A stretch of DNA of 64,000 nucleotides from the NCBI RefSeq assembly GCF_001598235.1, contig NZ_BCYO01000005.1, forward strand, positions 1 through 64,000, read 5' to 3'. This document shows, piece after piece, positions 54,563 to 64,000 of this stretch. Source of the DNA: Polaromonas jejuensis NBRC 106434 (GTDB lineage: Bacteria > Pseudomonadota > Gammaproteobacteria > Burkholderiales > Burkholderiaceae_C). How positions within the stretch are numbered: the stretch's first letter is position 1; each line of letters starts with the position of its first letter. A model generated the notes under the pieces. It saw only the letters and a program-made list of their open reading frames with translations, searched no databases and was not told the origin of the DNA. A program made the position numbers and the translations under genes.

Positions 54563-55987
54563 ATGAACCTGAACCCCGTGCTGCAGACGTTGACGACCTG
54601 GCCAGGCCGGCTGAAACAACGCGCCCAAGGCATGTTCAATCTCAATGATCCGCGTTGGGGTCGAGACGACGACAAATCCGCCCCATCCGACGACAACAAC
54701 AAACCGGAAGTCCCGCGTGACGACAGGCAGCCCCCGCGGCCGCCAGCCAACCGTCCGCAGGGCCAGGGGCCGAACCAAGGCCCACCCGATCTGGACGAAC
54801 TCTGGCGCGACTTCAACCGCAAGCTGGGTGGCTTGTTTGGGGGCGCAAAAAATGCCGCTGACACCAGCCGCAATCGCGGCGGCTTCGGCGGCGGAAACAA
54901 TGGCGGCTTCCAGCCGGATATGAAAAGCGCCGGCATCGGCGTTGGGCTGATCGCCAGTGTGGCCGTGCTGATCTGGCTGGGTACCGGTTTCTTTATTGTT
55001 CAGGAAGGCCAGCAGGCCGTCATCACGCAGTTCGGCAAGTACCGCTCCACCGTGGGTGCCGGCTTCAACTGGCGTTTGCCTTATCCGATCCAGCGCCATG
55101 AAATGGTGGTGGTGACCCAGATCCGTTCCGTGGATGTGGGCCGCGACATCATCATCAAGGCCACCGGGCTGCGCGATTCGGCCATGCTGACCGAAGACGA
55201 AAACATCGTCGAAATCAAGTTTGCCGTGCAATACCGCCTGAACGACGCGCGCGCCTACCTGTTCGAAAGCAAGGACCCCGCCAGCGCGGTGGTCCAGGCC
55301 GCCGAAACGGCGGTGCGCGAGGTGGTCGGCAAGATGCGGATGGATTCGGCCCTGGCCGAAGAACGCGACCAGATCGGACCACGCGTGCGTACCCTGATGC
55401 AGACCATCCTGGACCGCTACAAGGTCGGCGTCGAAGTGGTCGGCATCAATCTGCAGCAAAGCGGTGTGCGTCCGCCCGAGCAGGTGCAGGCCGCCTTTGA
55501 CGATGTGCTCAAGGCCGGGCAGGAGCGCGAACGCGCCAAAAACGAAGCCCAGGCTTACGCCAACGACGTGATTCCGCGTGCCGTGGGTTCGGCTTCCCGC
55601 CTGAAGGAAGAGTCGGAAGCCTACAAGGCGCGCATCGTGGCGCAGTCCGAGGGTGATGCACAGCGTTTCCGCTCGGTCCTGGCCGAGTACCAGAAAGCGC
55701 CGCAGGTCACGCGTGACCGCATGTACACCGACACCATGCAGCAGGTTTACACCAACGTGACCAAGGTGCTGGTGGAGTCCCGTCAGGGTTCCAACCTGCT
55801 GTACCTGCCGCTCGACAAAATCATGCAGATGACCGGGCAGGGCGGTGCTGCTGCCGGCGCCGACGCATCGGCGCTGCCGGGCGGCGGCTCGTCTTCCGCG
55901 GCGCAACCCTCATTGCCGTCCAGCAGCCTGCCCCTTGATTCCCGTTCCCGCGATGCGTCCCGCTCCCGCGACCGTGAAACCCGCTAA
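54563..55987 (+). CDS. hflK: FtsH protease modulator HflK
   Basis: 474 aa SPFH/band-7 membrane protein. A long Pro/Asn/Gly-rich cytosolic N-terminus (1-120) precedes one helix (124-145), followed by the periplasmic band-7 domain (GQQAVITQFGKYRSTVGAGFNWRLPYPIQ, VQYRLNDARAYLF). With HflC it forms a large cage around FtsH. The low-complexity C-terminus ends in alternating Arg/Ser/Asp. ATG 54563 is preferred over an upstream TTG. Confidence 0.93.
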   Translation: MNLNPVLQTLTTWPGRLKQRAQGMFNLNDPRWGRDDDKSAPSDDNNKPEVPRDDRQPPRPPANRPQGQGPNQGPPDLDELWRDFNRKLGGLFGGAKNAADTSRNRGGFGGGNNGGFQPDMKSAGIGVGLIASVAVLIWLGTGFFIVQEGQQAVITQFGKYRSTVGAGFNWRLPYPIQRHEMVVVTQIRSVDVGRDIIIKATGLRDSAMLTEDENIVEIKFAVQYRLNDARAYLFESKDPASAVVQAAETAVREVVGKMRMDSALAEERDQIGPRVRTLMQTILDRYKVGVEVVGINLQQSGVRPPEQVQAAFDDVLKAGQERERAKNEAQAYANDVIPRAVGSASRLKEESEAYKARIVAQSEGDAQRFRSVLAEYQKAPQVTRDRMYTDTMQQVYTNVTKVLVESRQGSNLLYLPLDKIMQMTGQGGAAAGADASALPGGGSSSAAQPSLPSSSLPLDSRSRDASRSRDRETR

Positions 55988-55998
55988 GGAAGAAAAAA

Positions 55999-56910
55999 GT
56001 GAATAGAGTCGGATTTATTGTTTCTTCTTTGCTGGTGGCGCTGGCGCTGCTCAGTTCCACGCTGTTTGTCGTTGACCAGCGCCAGTTTGGCGTGGTGTAC
56101 GCCCTGGGCCAGATCAAGGACGTGGTCACCGAACCCGGCCTGCATGTCAAGCTGCCGCCGCCGTTCCAGAACGTGTCCTATATCGACAAGCGCCTGCTGG
56201 TGCTGGACAGCGTGGATGCCGAGCCTATGCTGACGGCCGAAAAGCAGCGCGTGGTGATTGACTGGTACGTGCGCTGGCGCGTGACCCAGCCCACCGATTA
56301 CATCCGCAATGTCGGTCTGGACGAAAAGGCCGGTGCCAATCAGCTGAGCCGGGTGGTACGCAATGCGTTCCAGGAAGAGATCAACAAACGCACGGTCAAG
56401 GACTTGCTGTCACTCAAGCGCGAGGACCTCATGGCCGACGTCAAGCGCGAAGTTCAGCAGGCGGTACAGGGCGCCCAGCCCTGGGGCGTGGACGTGGTCG
56501 ATGTCCGCATCACGCGGGTGGACTATGTGGAAGCCATCACGGACTCGGTCTACAAGCGCATGGTCGCCGAGCGCCAGCGCGTGGCCAACGAGCTGCGCTC
56601 CACCGGCGCCGCCGAAGGCGAAAAAATCCGCGCCGATGCCGACCGGCAACGTGAAGTCACCATCGCCAATGCCTACCGCGATGCCCAGAAGATCAAGGGC
56701 GAGGGCGATGCCCAGGCGGCGCGTAACTACGCCGAGTCGTTTGGCCGTGATCCGCAGTTTGCCCAGTTCTACCGCAGCCTGGATGCCTACAAGGCCAGCT
56801 TCAGCAAGAAAAGCGACGTGATGGTGCTCGACCCCTCGTCCGACTTCTTCAAGGCCATGCGCAGCTCGGGTGCTTCCGGCAGCAGCGCTGTGGCACCGGC
56901 TAAAAAATAA
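55999..56910 (+). CDS. hflC: FtsH protease modulator HflC
   Basis: 303 aa SPFH protein: an N-terminal helix (VGFIVSSLLVALALLSSTLF) and band-7 domain with FGVVYALGQIKDVVTEPGLHVKLPPPFQNV and IDWYVRWRV. Partner of HflK in the FtsH-HflKC complex. GTG 55999 starts it, with AAGGAAG 8 nt upstream. DUF2065 gene follows after 6 nt. Confidence 0.94.
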   Translation: MNRVGFIVSSLLVALALLSSTLFVVDQRQFGVVYALGQIKDVVTEPGLHVKLPPPFQNVSYIDKRLLVLDSVDAEPMLTAEKQRVVIDWYVRWRVTQPTDYIRNVGLDEKAGANQLSRVVRNAFQEEINKRTVKDLLSLKREDLMADVKREVQQAVQGAQPWGVDVVDVRITRVDYVEAITDSVYKRMVAERQRVANELRSTGAAEGEKIRADADRQREVTIANAYRDAQKIKGEGDAQAARNYAESFGRDPQFAQFYRSLDAYKASFSKKSDVMVLDPSSDFFKAMRSSGASGSSAVAPAKK

Positions 56911-56916
56911 ACCGCC

Positions 56917-57105
56917 GTGGACGGCAACACCCTCTGGAAGGCACTGGCCCTGGTGCTGCTGATTGAAGGGCTGTTGCCGCTCATTTCGCCGGCGGGGTGG
57001 CGGCGCCTGTTTGAACAGATTCTCAGCCTGGGCAACGGGCAGATCCGTTTCTTTGGGCTCTGCAGCATGGTCGCCGGCGCCGTCTTGCTGGCGCTGCTGT
57101 CATAA
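56917..57105 (+). CDS. DUF2065-family small membrane protein
   Basis: 62 aa with two membrane helices (WKALALVLLIEGLLPLISP, and GLCSMVAGAVLLALLS) separated by WRRLFEQILSLGNGQIRF. This is the DUF2065 pattern, regularly found right after hflC in proteobacteria. GTG 56917 is the start. Function is unknown; the position suggests a link to the FtsH-HflKC membrane complex. The hisZ gene follows after a 141-nt gap containing an inverted repeat. Confidence 0.85.
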   Translation: MDGNTLWKALALVLLIEGLLPLISPAGWRRLFEQILSLGNGQIRFFGLCSMVAGAVLLALLS

Positions 57106-57190
57106 CGCTGTGCCGTCCCGAGCCGCAGGGCTGAGGCCCCTGCGGCGCTGCGTATTCGGGCCTGACAGTGGGTTACTGCCGCCCGCCCGT

Positions 57191-57226
57191 AAAAACCGGC
57201 CTCAAGCCCGGTAAAATCCGGTTTTT
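57191..57226. terminator. Inverted repeat AAAAACCGG...CCGGTTTTT before hisZ
   Basis: A 9-bp perfect inverted repeat with an 18-nt loop, ending in T5, 20 nt before the hisZ start. It may end the hfl transcript or act as an attenuator. The loop itself can pair (CCGG, CCCGG), which makes the structure uncertain. Confidence 0.4.
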
Positions 57227-57246
57227 AACAGCCTACCAAAATTACA

Positions 57247-59828
<2,582 letters not shown>

Positions 59829-59849
59829 GTCGGTGAAATTCAAGTCAAA

Positions 59850-59900
59850 CTGCTGCCTGGCCCTTGCCGGTCGGGCGCATCAAGCTATTAAATCAGGAGC
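59850..59900 (+). repeat. Dispersed repeat, copy G
   Basis: CTGCTGCCTGGCCCTTGCCG, TCGGGCGCATCAA, then GCTATTAAATCAGGAGC. The right end AGGAGC lies 6 nt before the ATG of the next gene and is in the right place to be its Shine-Dalgarno sequence. Confidence 0.6.
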
Positions 59901-59906
59901 AATTTC

Positions 59907-60431
59907 ATGTTGACCGAAGACGGCAAACATCTCTATGTCAGCTATGACGAATACCACAGCCTGATTGAGAAACTGGCCATCAAAGTGCATCAATCGGGCT
60001 GGCAGTTCGACACAATCCTGTGCCTGGCACGCGGCGGCATGCGTCCGGGCGACATCCTGTCGCGCATTTTCGACAAGCCGCTGGCCATCATGTCGACCAG
60101 CTCCTACCGGGCTGACGCCGGCATGACGCAGGGCAACCTCGACATCGCGCGCTTCATCACCACGCCCAAGGGCGAAATTGCCGGCAGGGTGCTGCTGGTG
60201 GACGACCTGGCCGACTCCGGCCATACGCTGAACGCGGTGATTCACCAGCTGCGCACCAACTACAAGCCGATCACCGAGCTGCGCAGCGCGGTGATCTGGA
60301 CCAAGGGCGTGTCGACCTTCCAGGCCGACTATTCGGTCGAGTTGCTGCCCACCAATCCCTGGATTCATCAGCCCTTCGAAGCCTACGACTCACTCTCGCC
60401 GGCGCAGCTGATGGCCAAGTGGAAAATCTGA
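59907..60431 (+). CDS. Purine phosphoribosyltransferase-like protein
   Basis: 174 aa type I phosphoribosyltransferase fold. The PRPP loop is RVLLVDDLADSGHTL (94-108), and TILCLARGGMRPGDILSRIF is the upstream conserved region. Members transfer ribose phosphate to hypoxanthine, guanine or xanthine. The base cannot be assigned, but proximity to purA suggests purine salvage. The start at ATG 59907 uses AGGAGC, contributed by repeat copy G. The following 264 nt are a GC-rich repeat region. Confidence 0.82.
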   Translation: MLTEDGKHLYVSYDEYHSLIEKLAIKVHQSGWQFDTILCLARGGMRPGDILSRIFDKPLAIMSTSSYRADAGMTQGNLDIARFITTPKGEIAGRVLLVDDLADSGHTLNAVIHQLRTNYKPITELRSAVIWTKGVSTFQADYSVELLPTNPWIHQPFEAYDSLSPAQLMAKWKI

Positions 60432-60433
60432 TG

Positions 60434-60690
60434 GGCCCCCACGCTTTTGGCTACGCCGCTCTTCGAGAACACTTCGTGTAATGCGCTGCCCCCCGAGGGG
60501 GCTGTTTCGGCTTGGGGCGGCCCGGCGCCGAAACGCCCCCACGCCAGCTATTTCTTCTGGCATCCCTGATATCGACGTGTGCCCCCGAGGGGGCTATTTT
60601 TTTGGGGGGCGGCCCGTCGAAAAATTGCTTCCCACGCTTCTGGGCACCACGGGGCACGGCCCGTCCGAAGCCGCAGATGCCGTTAACATG
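60434..60690 (+). repeat. GC-rich repeat region with GCCCCCGAGGGGGC hairpins
   Basis: At least two degenerate copies of one unit: CCCCCACGC, about 50 nt, GCCCCCGAGGGGGC, GGCTTGGGGCGGCCCGGC-like end (60511-60526; second end 60602-60617), and a third partial end around 60625-60670. The first unit includes CGAGAACACTTCGTGTAATG. Such elements occur in many Comamonadaceae intergenic regions (recall). No ORF in this 264-nt stretch is convincing. Confidence 0.7.
60581..60603 (+). terminator. Hairpin GCCCCC-GA-GGGGGC followed by a T-rich tract
   Basis: The 6-bp GC stem with a 2-nt loop is followed by TATTTTTTT, the layout of an intrinsic terminator for the purA-phosphoribosyltransferase transcript. 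The very short loop would require opening the last pair or two. It is part of the repeat unit. Confidence 0.5.
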
Positions 60691-60695
60691 GGCGG

Positions 60696-61886
60696 ATGAG
60701 TGATCCATCTACCCAACTGATTCATCATCCCTACACCCCACCAGCAGGCTTTGAAGCCGTTCAACCGGCGGTTCATAAAGCCTCTACGGTAATCTTTCCG
60801 AGTGTCGCGGCCCTGCGCAGCCGCGACTGGAAGCACAAGACCGGCTACACCTATGGCCTGCATGGCACGCCGACCACCTTCACGCTGGAAGAGCGCATTG
60901 CCACGCTGGAAGGCGGCAGGTTCTGCACCCTGGTGCCCAGCGGCTTGGCGGCGGTGGTGCTGGTCGACATGGCCGTCCTGAAGTCGGGCGACGAGGTGCT
61001 GATTCCGGATAACGCCTACGGCCCCAACAAGGCGTTTGCGCAAGCCGAACTCGCTTCCTGGGGCATCAGCCACCAGTTTTACGATCCCATGAACCCGGCC
61101 GATCTGGCGGCCCGGCTCGGCCCCAAGACGCGGCTGGTCTGGCTGGAGGCGCCGGGTTCCATCACGCTGGAGTTTCCCGACCTTCCCGCGCTGGTCGCGG
61201 TCATCAAGGTGCACAACCAGTCCTCCGGCGCCCACCCGCAGGGCACGGTTTCGGCGCTGGACAACACCTGGGGCGCCGGCCTGGCCTTCAATGCCTTCAC
61301 CCTGGGGGTCGATGTGTCGGTTCAGGCGCTGACCAAATACCCCAGCGGCGGCGCGGACGTGCTGATGGGGTCTGTCGTCACCAGCGACGAGGCGCTGCAT
61401 CACCTGGTCCATTTCTGCCACATGCGCGTGGGCTACGGCGTGAGCGGCAGCGATGCCGAGCTGGTGCTGCGCGGCCTGAACAGCATTGCCTTGCGCTATG
61501 CCGCCCAGGACGCGGCCACGCGGCAGCTGGCGGCCTGGCTGCAGACCCTGCCGCAGATCGAAACCGTCCTGCATCCCGCCTTGCCGGACTCGCCCGGCCA
61601 TGCGGTGTGGAAGCGCGATTGCAGCGGGGCGGCCTGCCTGCTCAGCGCGGTATTCAAGCCGGAGTTCACGCAGGCGCGGATTGACCGCTTTTGCGACAGC
61701 CTGAAGCTCTTCAGGCTCGGGTACAGCTGGGCCGGGCCCATGAGCTTGTGCGTACCCTATGATCTGCCGGCCTTGCGCAGCGTCACCGCCTGGCCTTTTC
61801 AGGGGATTCTGGTGCGGTTTTCGGTCGGCCTGGAGGCCGTGGCGGACCTGCAGGCGGACATCACCCAGGCCCTGGCAAGGGCATGA
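60696..61886 (+). CDS. Cystathionine beta-lyase/gamma-synthase-family PLP enzyme (MetC-like)
   Basis: 396 aa Cys/Met-metabolism PLP enzyme. The Schiff-base lysine is K214 in ALTKYPSGGADVLMG; other family marks are YTYGLHGTPTTFTLEERIATLEGG, VPSGLAAV and NAYGPNKAF. The MetC-type YSRxGNP is replaced by YGLHGTP, as in proteobacterial cystathionine beta-lyases. It probably cleaves cystathionine to homocysteine. ATG 60696 begins just after the repeat region, and no clear ribosome site is seen. Confidence 0.85.
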   Translation: MSDPSTQLIHHPYTPPAGFEAVQPAVHKASTVIFPSVAALRSRDWKHKTGYTYGLHGTPTTFTLEERIATLEGGRFCTLVPSGLAAVVLVDMAVLKSGDEVLIPDNAYGPNKAFAQAELASWGISHQFYDPMNPADLAARLGPKTRLVWLEAPGSITLEFPDLPALVAVIKVHNQSSGAHPQGTVSALDNTWGAGLAFNAFTLGVDVSVQALTKYPSGGADVLMGSVVTSDEALHHLVHFCHMRVGYGVSGSDAELVLRGLNSIALRYAAQDAATRQLAAWLQTLPQIETVLHPALPDSPGHAVWKRDCSGAACLLSAVFKPEFTQARIDRFCDSLKLFRLGYSWAGPMSLCVPYDLPALRSVTAWPFQGILVRFSVGLEAVADLQADITQALARA

Positions 61887-61942
61887 CGGACGCCTGACGG
61901 CAATGCAGTACAGTTGGGGCTACTTATTCACGAAAGCATGCT

Positions 61943-62119
61943 GTGGCAACTCCCAATTACTCCTATGAAAAGCGCCAGAAGGAGCTTGCGAAGAAACGCA
62001 AAAAAGAAGAAAAGCTCAAGCGCAAGGCCGAAGGCAAGCCGGATGACGCAAGCGATGACGGGCTGGAGACACCGAACGACGCCCAGACCGGCCTGCCGCC
62101 TGCCGAGTCCGCCTCCTGA
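61943..62119 (+). CDS. Lysine-rich 58-aa conserved small protein
   Basis: GTG-started frame of 58 residues: MATPNYSYEKRQKELAKKRK, then KEEKLKRKAEGKPDD and an acidic/proline tail. The first half is strongly basic helical, the second half acidic. The N-terminal pattern TPNYSYEKRQKELAKK recalls a small hypothetical protein common in Burkholderiales (recall). It lies between the MetC-like gene and repeat copy F, and it ends before a strong terminator. A nucleic-acid or ribosome contact is possible; function unknown. Confidence 0.75.
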   Translation: MATPNYSYEKRQKELAKKRKKEEKLKRKAEGKPDDASDDGLETPNDAQTGLPPAESAS

Positions 62120-62140
62120 GATGGCGCCTGAAATACAGGA

Positions 62141-62193
62141 AACAGGCCTCTAGCGCTGTAAGAACATGTGTGCGACGCTATTCATTTGATAGC
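62141..62193 (+). repeat. Dispersed repeat, copy F
   Basis: ACAGGCCTCTAGCGCTGTAA, a spacer with TGTGCGAC, then GCTATTCATTTGATAGC. The left half is degenerate, the right half well kept. Located between the small lysine-rich gene and the terminator at 62219. Confidence 0.65.
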
Positions 62194-62218
62194 AGTTTTT
62201 CGCCGCCAAAGCGCTCTC

Positions 62219-62252
62219 AACCCGGCATCACCGTCACTGGTGATGCCGGGTT
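62219..62252. terminator. Strong 14-bp stem terminator
   Basis: AACCCGGCATCACC pairs perfectly with GGTGATGCCGGGTT around a 6-nt loop (GTCACT), followed on the plus strand by TGTCGTTT. It separates the convergent small gene and mnmH and probably ends transcription from both sides. Confidence 0.8.
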
Positions 62253-62259
62253 TGTCGTT

Positions 62260-63318
62260 TCAGGCTTCGGCGACCAGGGTCTGCGCCAGCGCGGCCATGG
62301 CGGCCACGCTGTGATCACGCGGCGACAGCGGCCGCGCCGTTTCATACTGCGTGAAGTTGCGCTGCATCGATTGCAGGTACACCGGGTCGTAGTGCTTGAG
62401 CAGCAGCTCATGCACCACAGAGGCCACGTCGCCACGGCGCGCGCGCGCCTGCCAGTCCTGCACGACAGCCTTGCCGCGTGCCTCGGTCAGCGCCGCCAGG
62501 CGTTCGCAGAAAAACTCGATGTCCCTGACGAAAAAATCATAGTCTTCCAGCAGCAGCGCGACCCGCTCCTCCTCGGGCAGCTCCAGGCGCAGGCAGGAGC
62601 CGGCGCGCATGGCGGCAATCAGGCCCTCGGGCACGGCCACATTGCCGACTTTTTTGCTCTCGCTTTCAATGTAGACGGGCCGCGCCGCATCAAAACCGCG
62701 CAGGGCGGCCCAGATGTGGCTGTCAAAAGCCTTCTGGCTGGGCTGGGCCAGGCCCGGGATCAGGCCCAGCACCGAGCTGCGGTGGTTCGCCAGCGCTTCC
62801 AGGTCCAGCACCTGCGCGCCCAGGGCCTTCAGCGCGTGCAGCAAGCGTGTCTTGCCTGAGCCGGTGGGGCCGCAAACGACGCGGTAGCTGTAGCGGGCCG
62901 CCAGTGGCGGCAAATCGGCCACCAGCGCCGCCCTGAAGGCCTTGTAGCCGCCATCGACCAGCGTGACCTTGAACCCTATCTGGTCGAGGACAAGCGCCAG
63001 CGAGCCGCTGCGCTTGCCGCCGCGCCAGCAGTACACCAGCGGCTGCCAGTCCTTGGGTTTGTCCAGCACGCCCTGCTGGATGTGCGCGGCGATGTTTTTG
63101 GCCACCAGCGCGGCGCCCAGCTTTTTGGCCTCGAACTGGCTGATCTGCTTGTATTGGGTGCCGACGATCTTGCGCTCTTCGTCATGCAGACTGGGCCAGT
63201 TCACGGCGCCCGGGAGGTGGTCTTCGGCGTATTCGCCTTCGCTGCGGGCGTCAATGACGGCGGAAAAACTATGCAGATTGCCGAGGGCTTCTTCGGCGGA
63301 AATTCGTTCAATGCTCAC
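62260..63318 (-). CDS. mnmH: tRNA 2-selenouridine synthase
   Basis: 352 aa: N-terminal rhodanese domain with active-site C97 (VYCWRGGKRSGS) and a C-terminal P-loop domain (GPTGSGKT, 150-157). It replaces sulfur by selenium in 2-thiouridine at tRNA wobble position 34, using selenophosphate and a geranylated intermediate. The start is GTG 63318, overlapping the stop of the esterase gene. selD is not in the window. Also called selU/ybbB. Confidence 0.93.
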   Translation of the reverse strand: MSIERISAEEALGNLHSFSAVIDARSEGEYAEDHLPGAVNWPSLHDEERKIVGTQYKQISQFEAKKLGAALVAKNIAAHIQQGVLDKPKDWQPLVYCWRGGKRSGSLALVLDQIGFKVTLVDGGYKAFRAALVADLPPLAARYSYRVVCGPTGSGKTRLLHALKALGAQVLDLEALANHRSSVLGLIPGLAQPSQKAFDSHIWAALRGFDAARPVYIESESKKVGNVAVPEGLIAAMRAGSCLRLELPEEERVALLLEDYDFFVRDIEFFCERLAALTEARGKAVVQDWQARARRGDVASVVHELLLKHYDPVYLQSMQRNFTQYETARPLSPRDHSVAAMAALAQTLVAEA

Positions 63319-64000
63319 GGGATCAATTTCTTCAGTTCGGGCCAGACATTGGCCAGCATTCTGGCTTGTGACTGTTCGTTGGGGTGAATGCGGTCGGCCT
63401 GGAAGTGGGCGGCCGAGTCGTCCACATCGGCAATGCCTTTGAGGAGGAAGGGCACCAGCGCCACCTGTTCAGCCTTGGCCACTTTGGAAAAGAGGCTGGC
63501 AAAGCCGGCGCCATACGCGCCGCCATAGTTGGGGGGCACCTGCATGCCGACCAGCAGCACTTTGGCACCGGCCTGTTTGGCCGCCTGCGTCATGGCGGCC
63601 AGGTTTTTTTCGGTCATGTCCAGCGGCAGACCGCGCAGCGCGTCGTTGCCGCCGAGCTCGATCACCACGGCACTGGGGTGGTGCTGCGCCAGCAGGGCCG
63701 GCAGGCGCGAGCGGCCGCCCGAGGTGGTGTCGCCGCTGATGCTGGCATTGATCACCTTGGCGCTGCCGGCTTTTTTCTTGTCGCTGGCCAGCTGCTTTTC
63801 CAGCAGGGACACCCAGCCGGTGCCGCGCTTGAGACCGTATTCGGCGCTCAGCGAATCGCCCACGACCAGGATGGTGGCGGCCCGGGCCGACGCCTGGGCT
63901 GGCGTTTGGGCCTGAACCAGCCAGGGCGCACCCAGCCAGGCCGCCAGGAGCAGCGTAGCGAATGGCCTTGCCCGGTGTATTAACCCGCGCTTACGCGCCG
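63315..64000 (-). CDS. Secreted SGNH esterase/lysophospholipase (TesA-like), 5' end beyond the window
   Basis: At least 228 codons; the frame is open to the right edge, so the start codon lies beyond 64000. A signal-peptide-like hydrophobic segment (FATLLLAAWLGAPWLVQAQ) precedes the enzyme. All SGNH blocks are visible: VVGDSLSAEYG (nucleophile Ser), SGDTTSGG (Gly), LGGNDALRG (Asn) and DRIHPNEQSQ (Asp/His). TesA-type proteins hydrolyse thioesters, aryl esters and lysophospholipids in the periplasm. It overlaps the mnmH start by 4 nt. An ABC transporter usually lies upstream of tesA (recall); it cannot be seen here. Confidence 0.88.
   Translation of the reverse strand, partial: ARKRGLIHRARPFATLLLAAWLGAPWLVQAQTPAQASARAATILVVGDSLSAEYGLKRGTGWVSLLEKQLASDKKKAGSAKVINASISGDTTSGGRSRLPALLAQHHPSAVVIELGGNDALRGLPLDMTEKNLAAMTQAAKQAGAKVLLVGMQVPPNYGGAYGAGFASLFSKVAKAEQVALVPFLLKGIADVDDSAAHFQADRIHPNEQSQARMLANVWPELKKLIP

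Overview
The window looks like chromosomal DNA of a betaproteobacterium of the order Burkholderiales, most likely family Comamonadaceae (Polaromonas, Rhodoferax or Variovorax type). The reasons are the high GC content, the conserved housekeeping run ndk-rlmN-pilW-rodZ-ispG-hisS-bamB-der-hfq-hflX-hflKC-hisZ-purA, the cyoABCD-SURF1-regBA arrangement, and two dispersed repeat families that I associate with this family from memory. The genus is inference. No rRNA, tRNA, CRISPR array, insertion sequence or prophage was seen.

Layout. 1-3300: a truncated dihydrofolate-reductase-like remnant, then a small catabolic island: an AroE-like dehydrogenase and an MHS-family transporter, divergent from a TetR regulator. 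3500-8900: accessory genes (TPR protein, NnrU-like membrane methyltransferase, a tiny membrane ORF, 2OG-Fe(II) oxygenase, pcm, VOC protein, DUF1810 protein, and an Asp-box propeller gene next to a MoaD-like sulfur carrier). 9170-16100 (minus strand): cytochrome bo-type ubiquinol oxidase cyoABCD, a SURF1 assembly factor and the redox two-component pair RegB/RegA, with a second MHS transporter divergent from cyoA. 18033-28427: prpE, an XdhC protein, and a core thiosulfate-oxidising locus soxR-soxCD-YZ-AX-B. 28650-34345: the 2-oxoglutarate dehydrogenase complex odhA-odhB-lpd. 34359-41850: zapE, a coiled-coil exported protein, a PP2C phosphatase, a DinG/YoaA helicase, bamD, rluD and scpB. 41862-61886: rluB, then the long housekeeping run, a phosphoribosyltransferase and a cystathionine beta-lyase-like enzyme. 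61943-64000: a 58-aa lysine-rich protein, tRNA 2-selenouridine synthase and the 3' part of a secreted SGNH esterase.

How it fits together. The sox enzymes would feed electrons from thiosulfate to cytochrome c. The Odh complex and quinol oxidase serve heterotrophic respiration, and RegBA is a plausible redox switch for oxidase expression. This suggests a facultative mixotroph: organic-acid and aromatic-type uptake (two MHS transporters, the shikimate/quinate-like dehydrogenase, prpE) with supplementary sulfur oxidation.

Most unusual signal. A roughly 55-nt dispersed repeat (core GGCTATAGCCC, then ACGGGCGCAG, then GCTATTxATTTGATAGC) occurs at least seven times between genes. In four further places (SoxD linker, RluB N-terminus, BamB signal peptide, more weakly the OdhB linker) related sequence lies inside coding regions and is read in one frame. 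One intergenic copy appears to provide the Shine-Dalgarno sequence of a gene.
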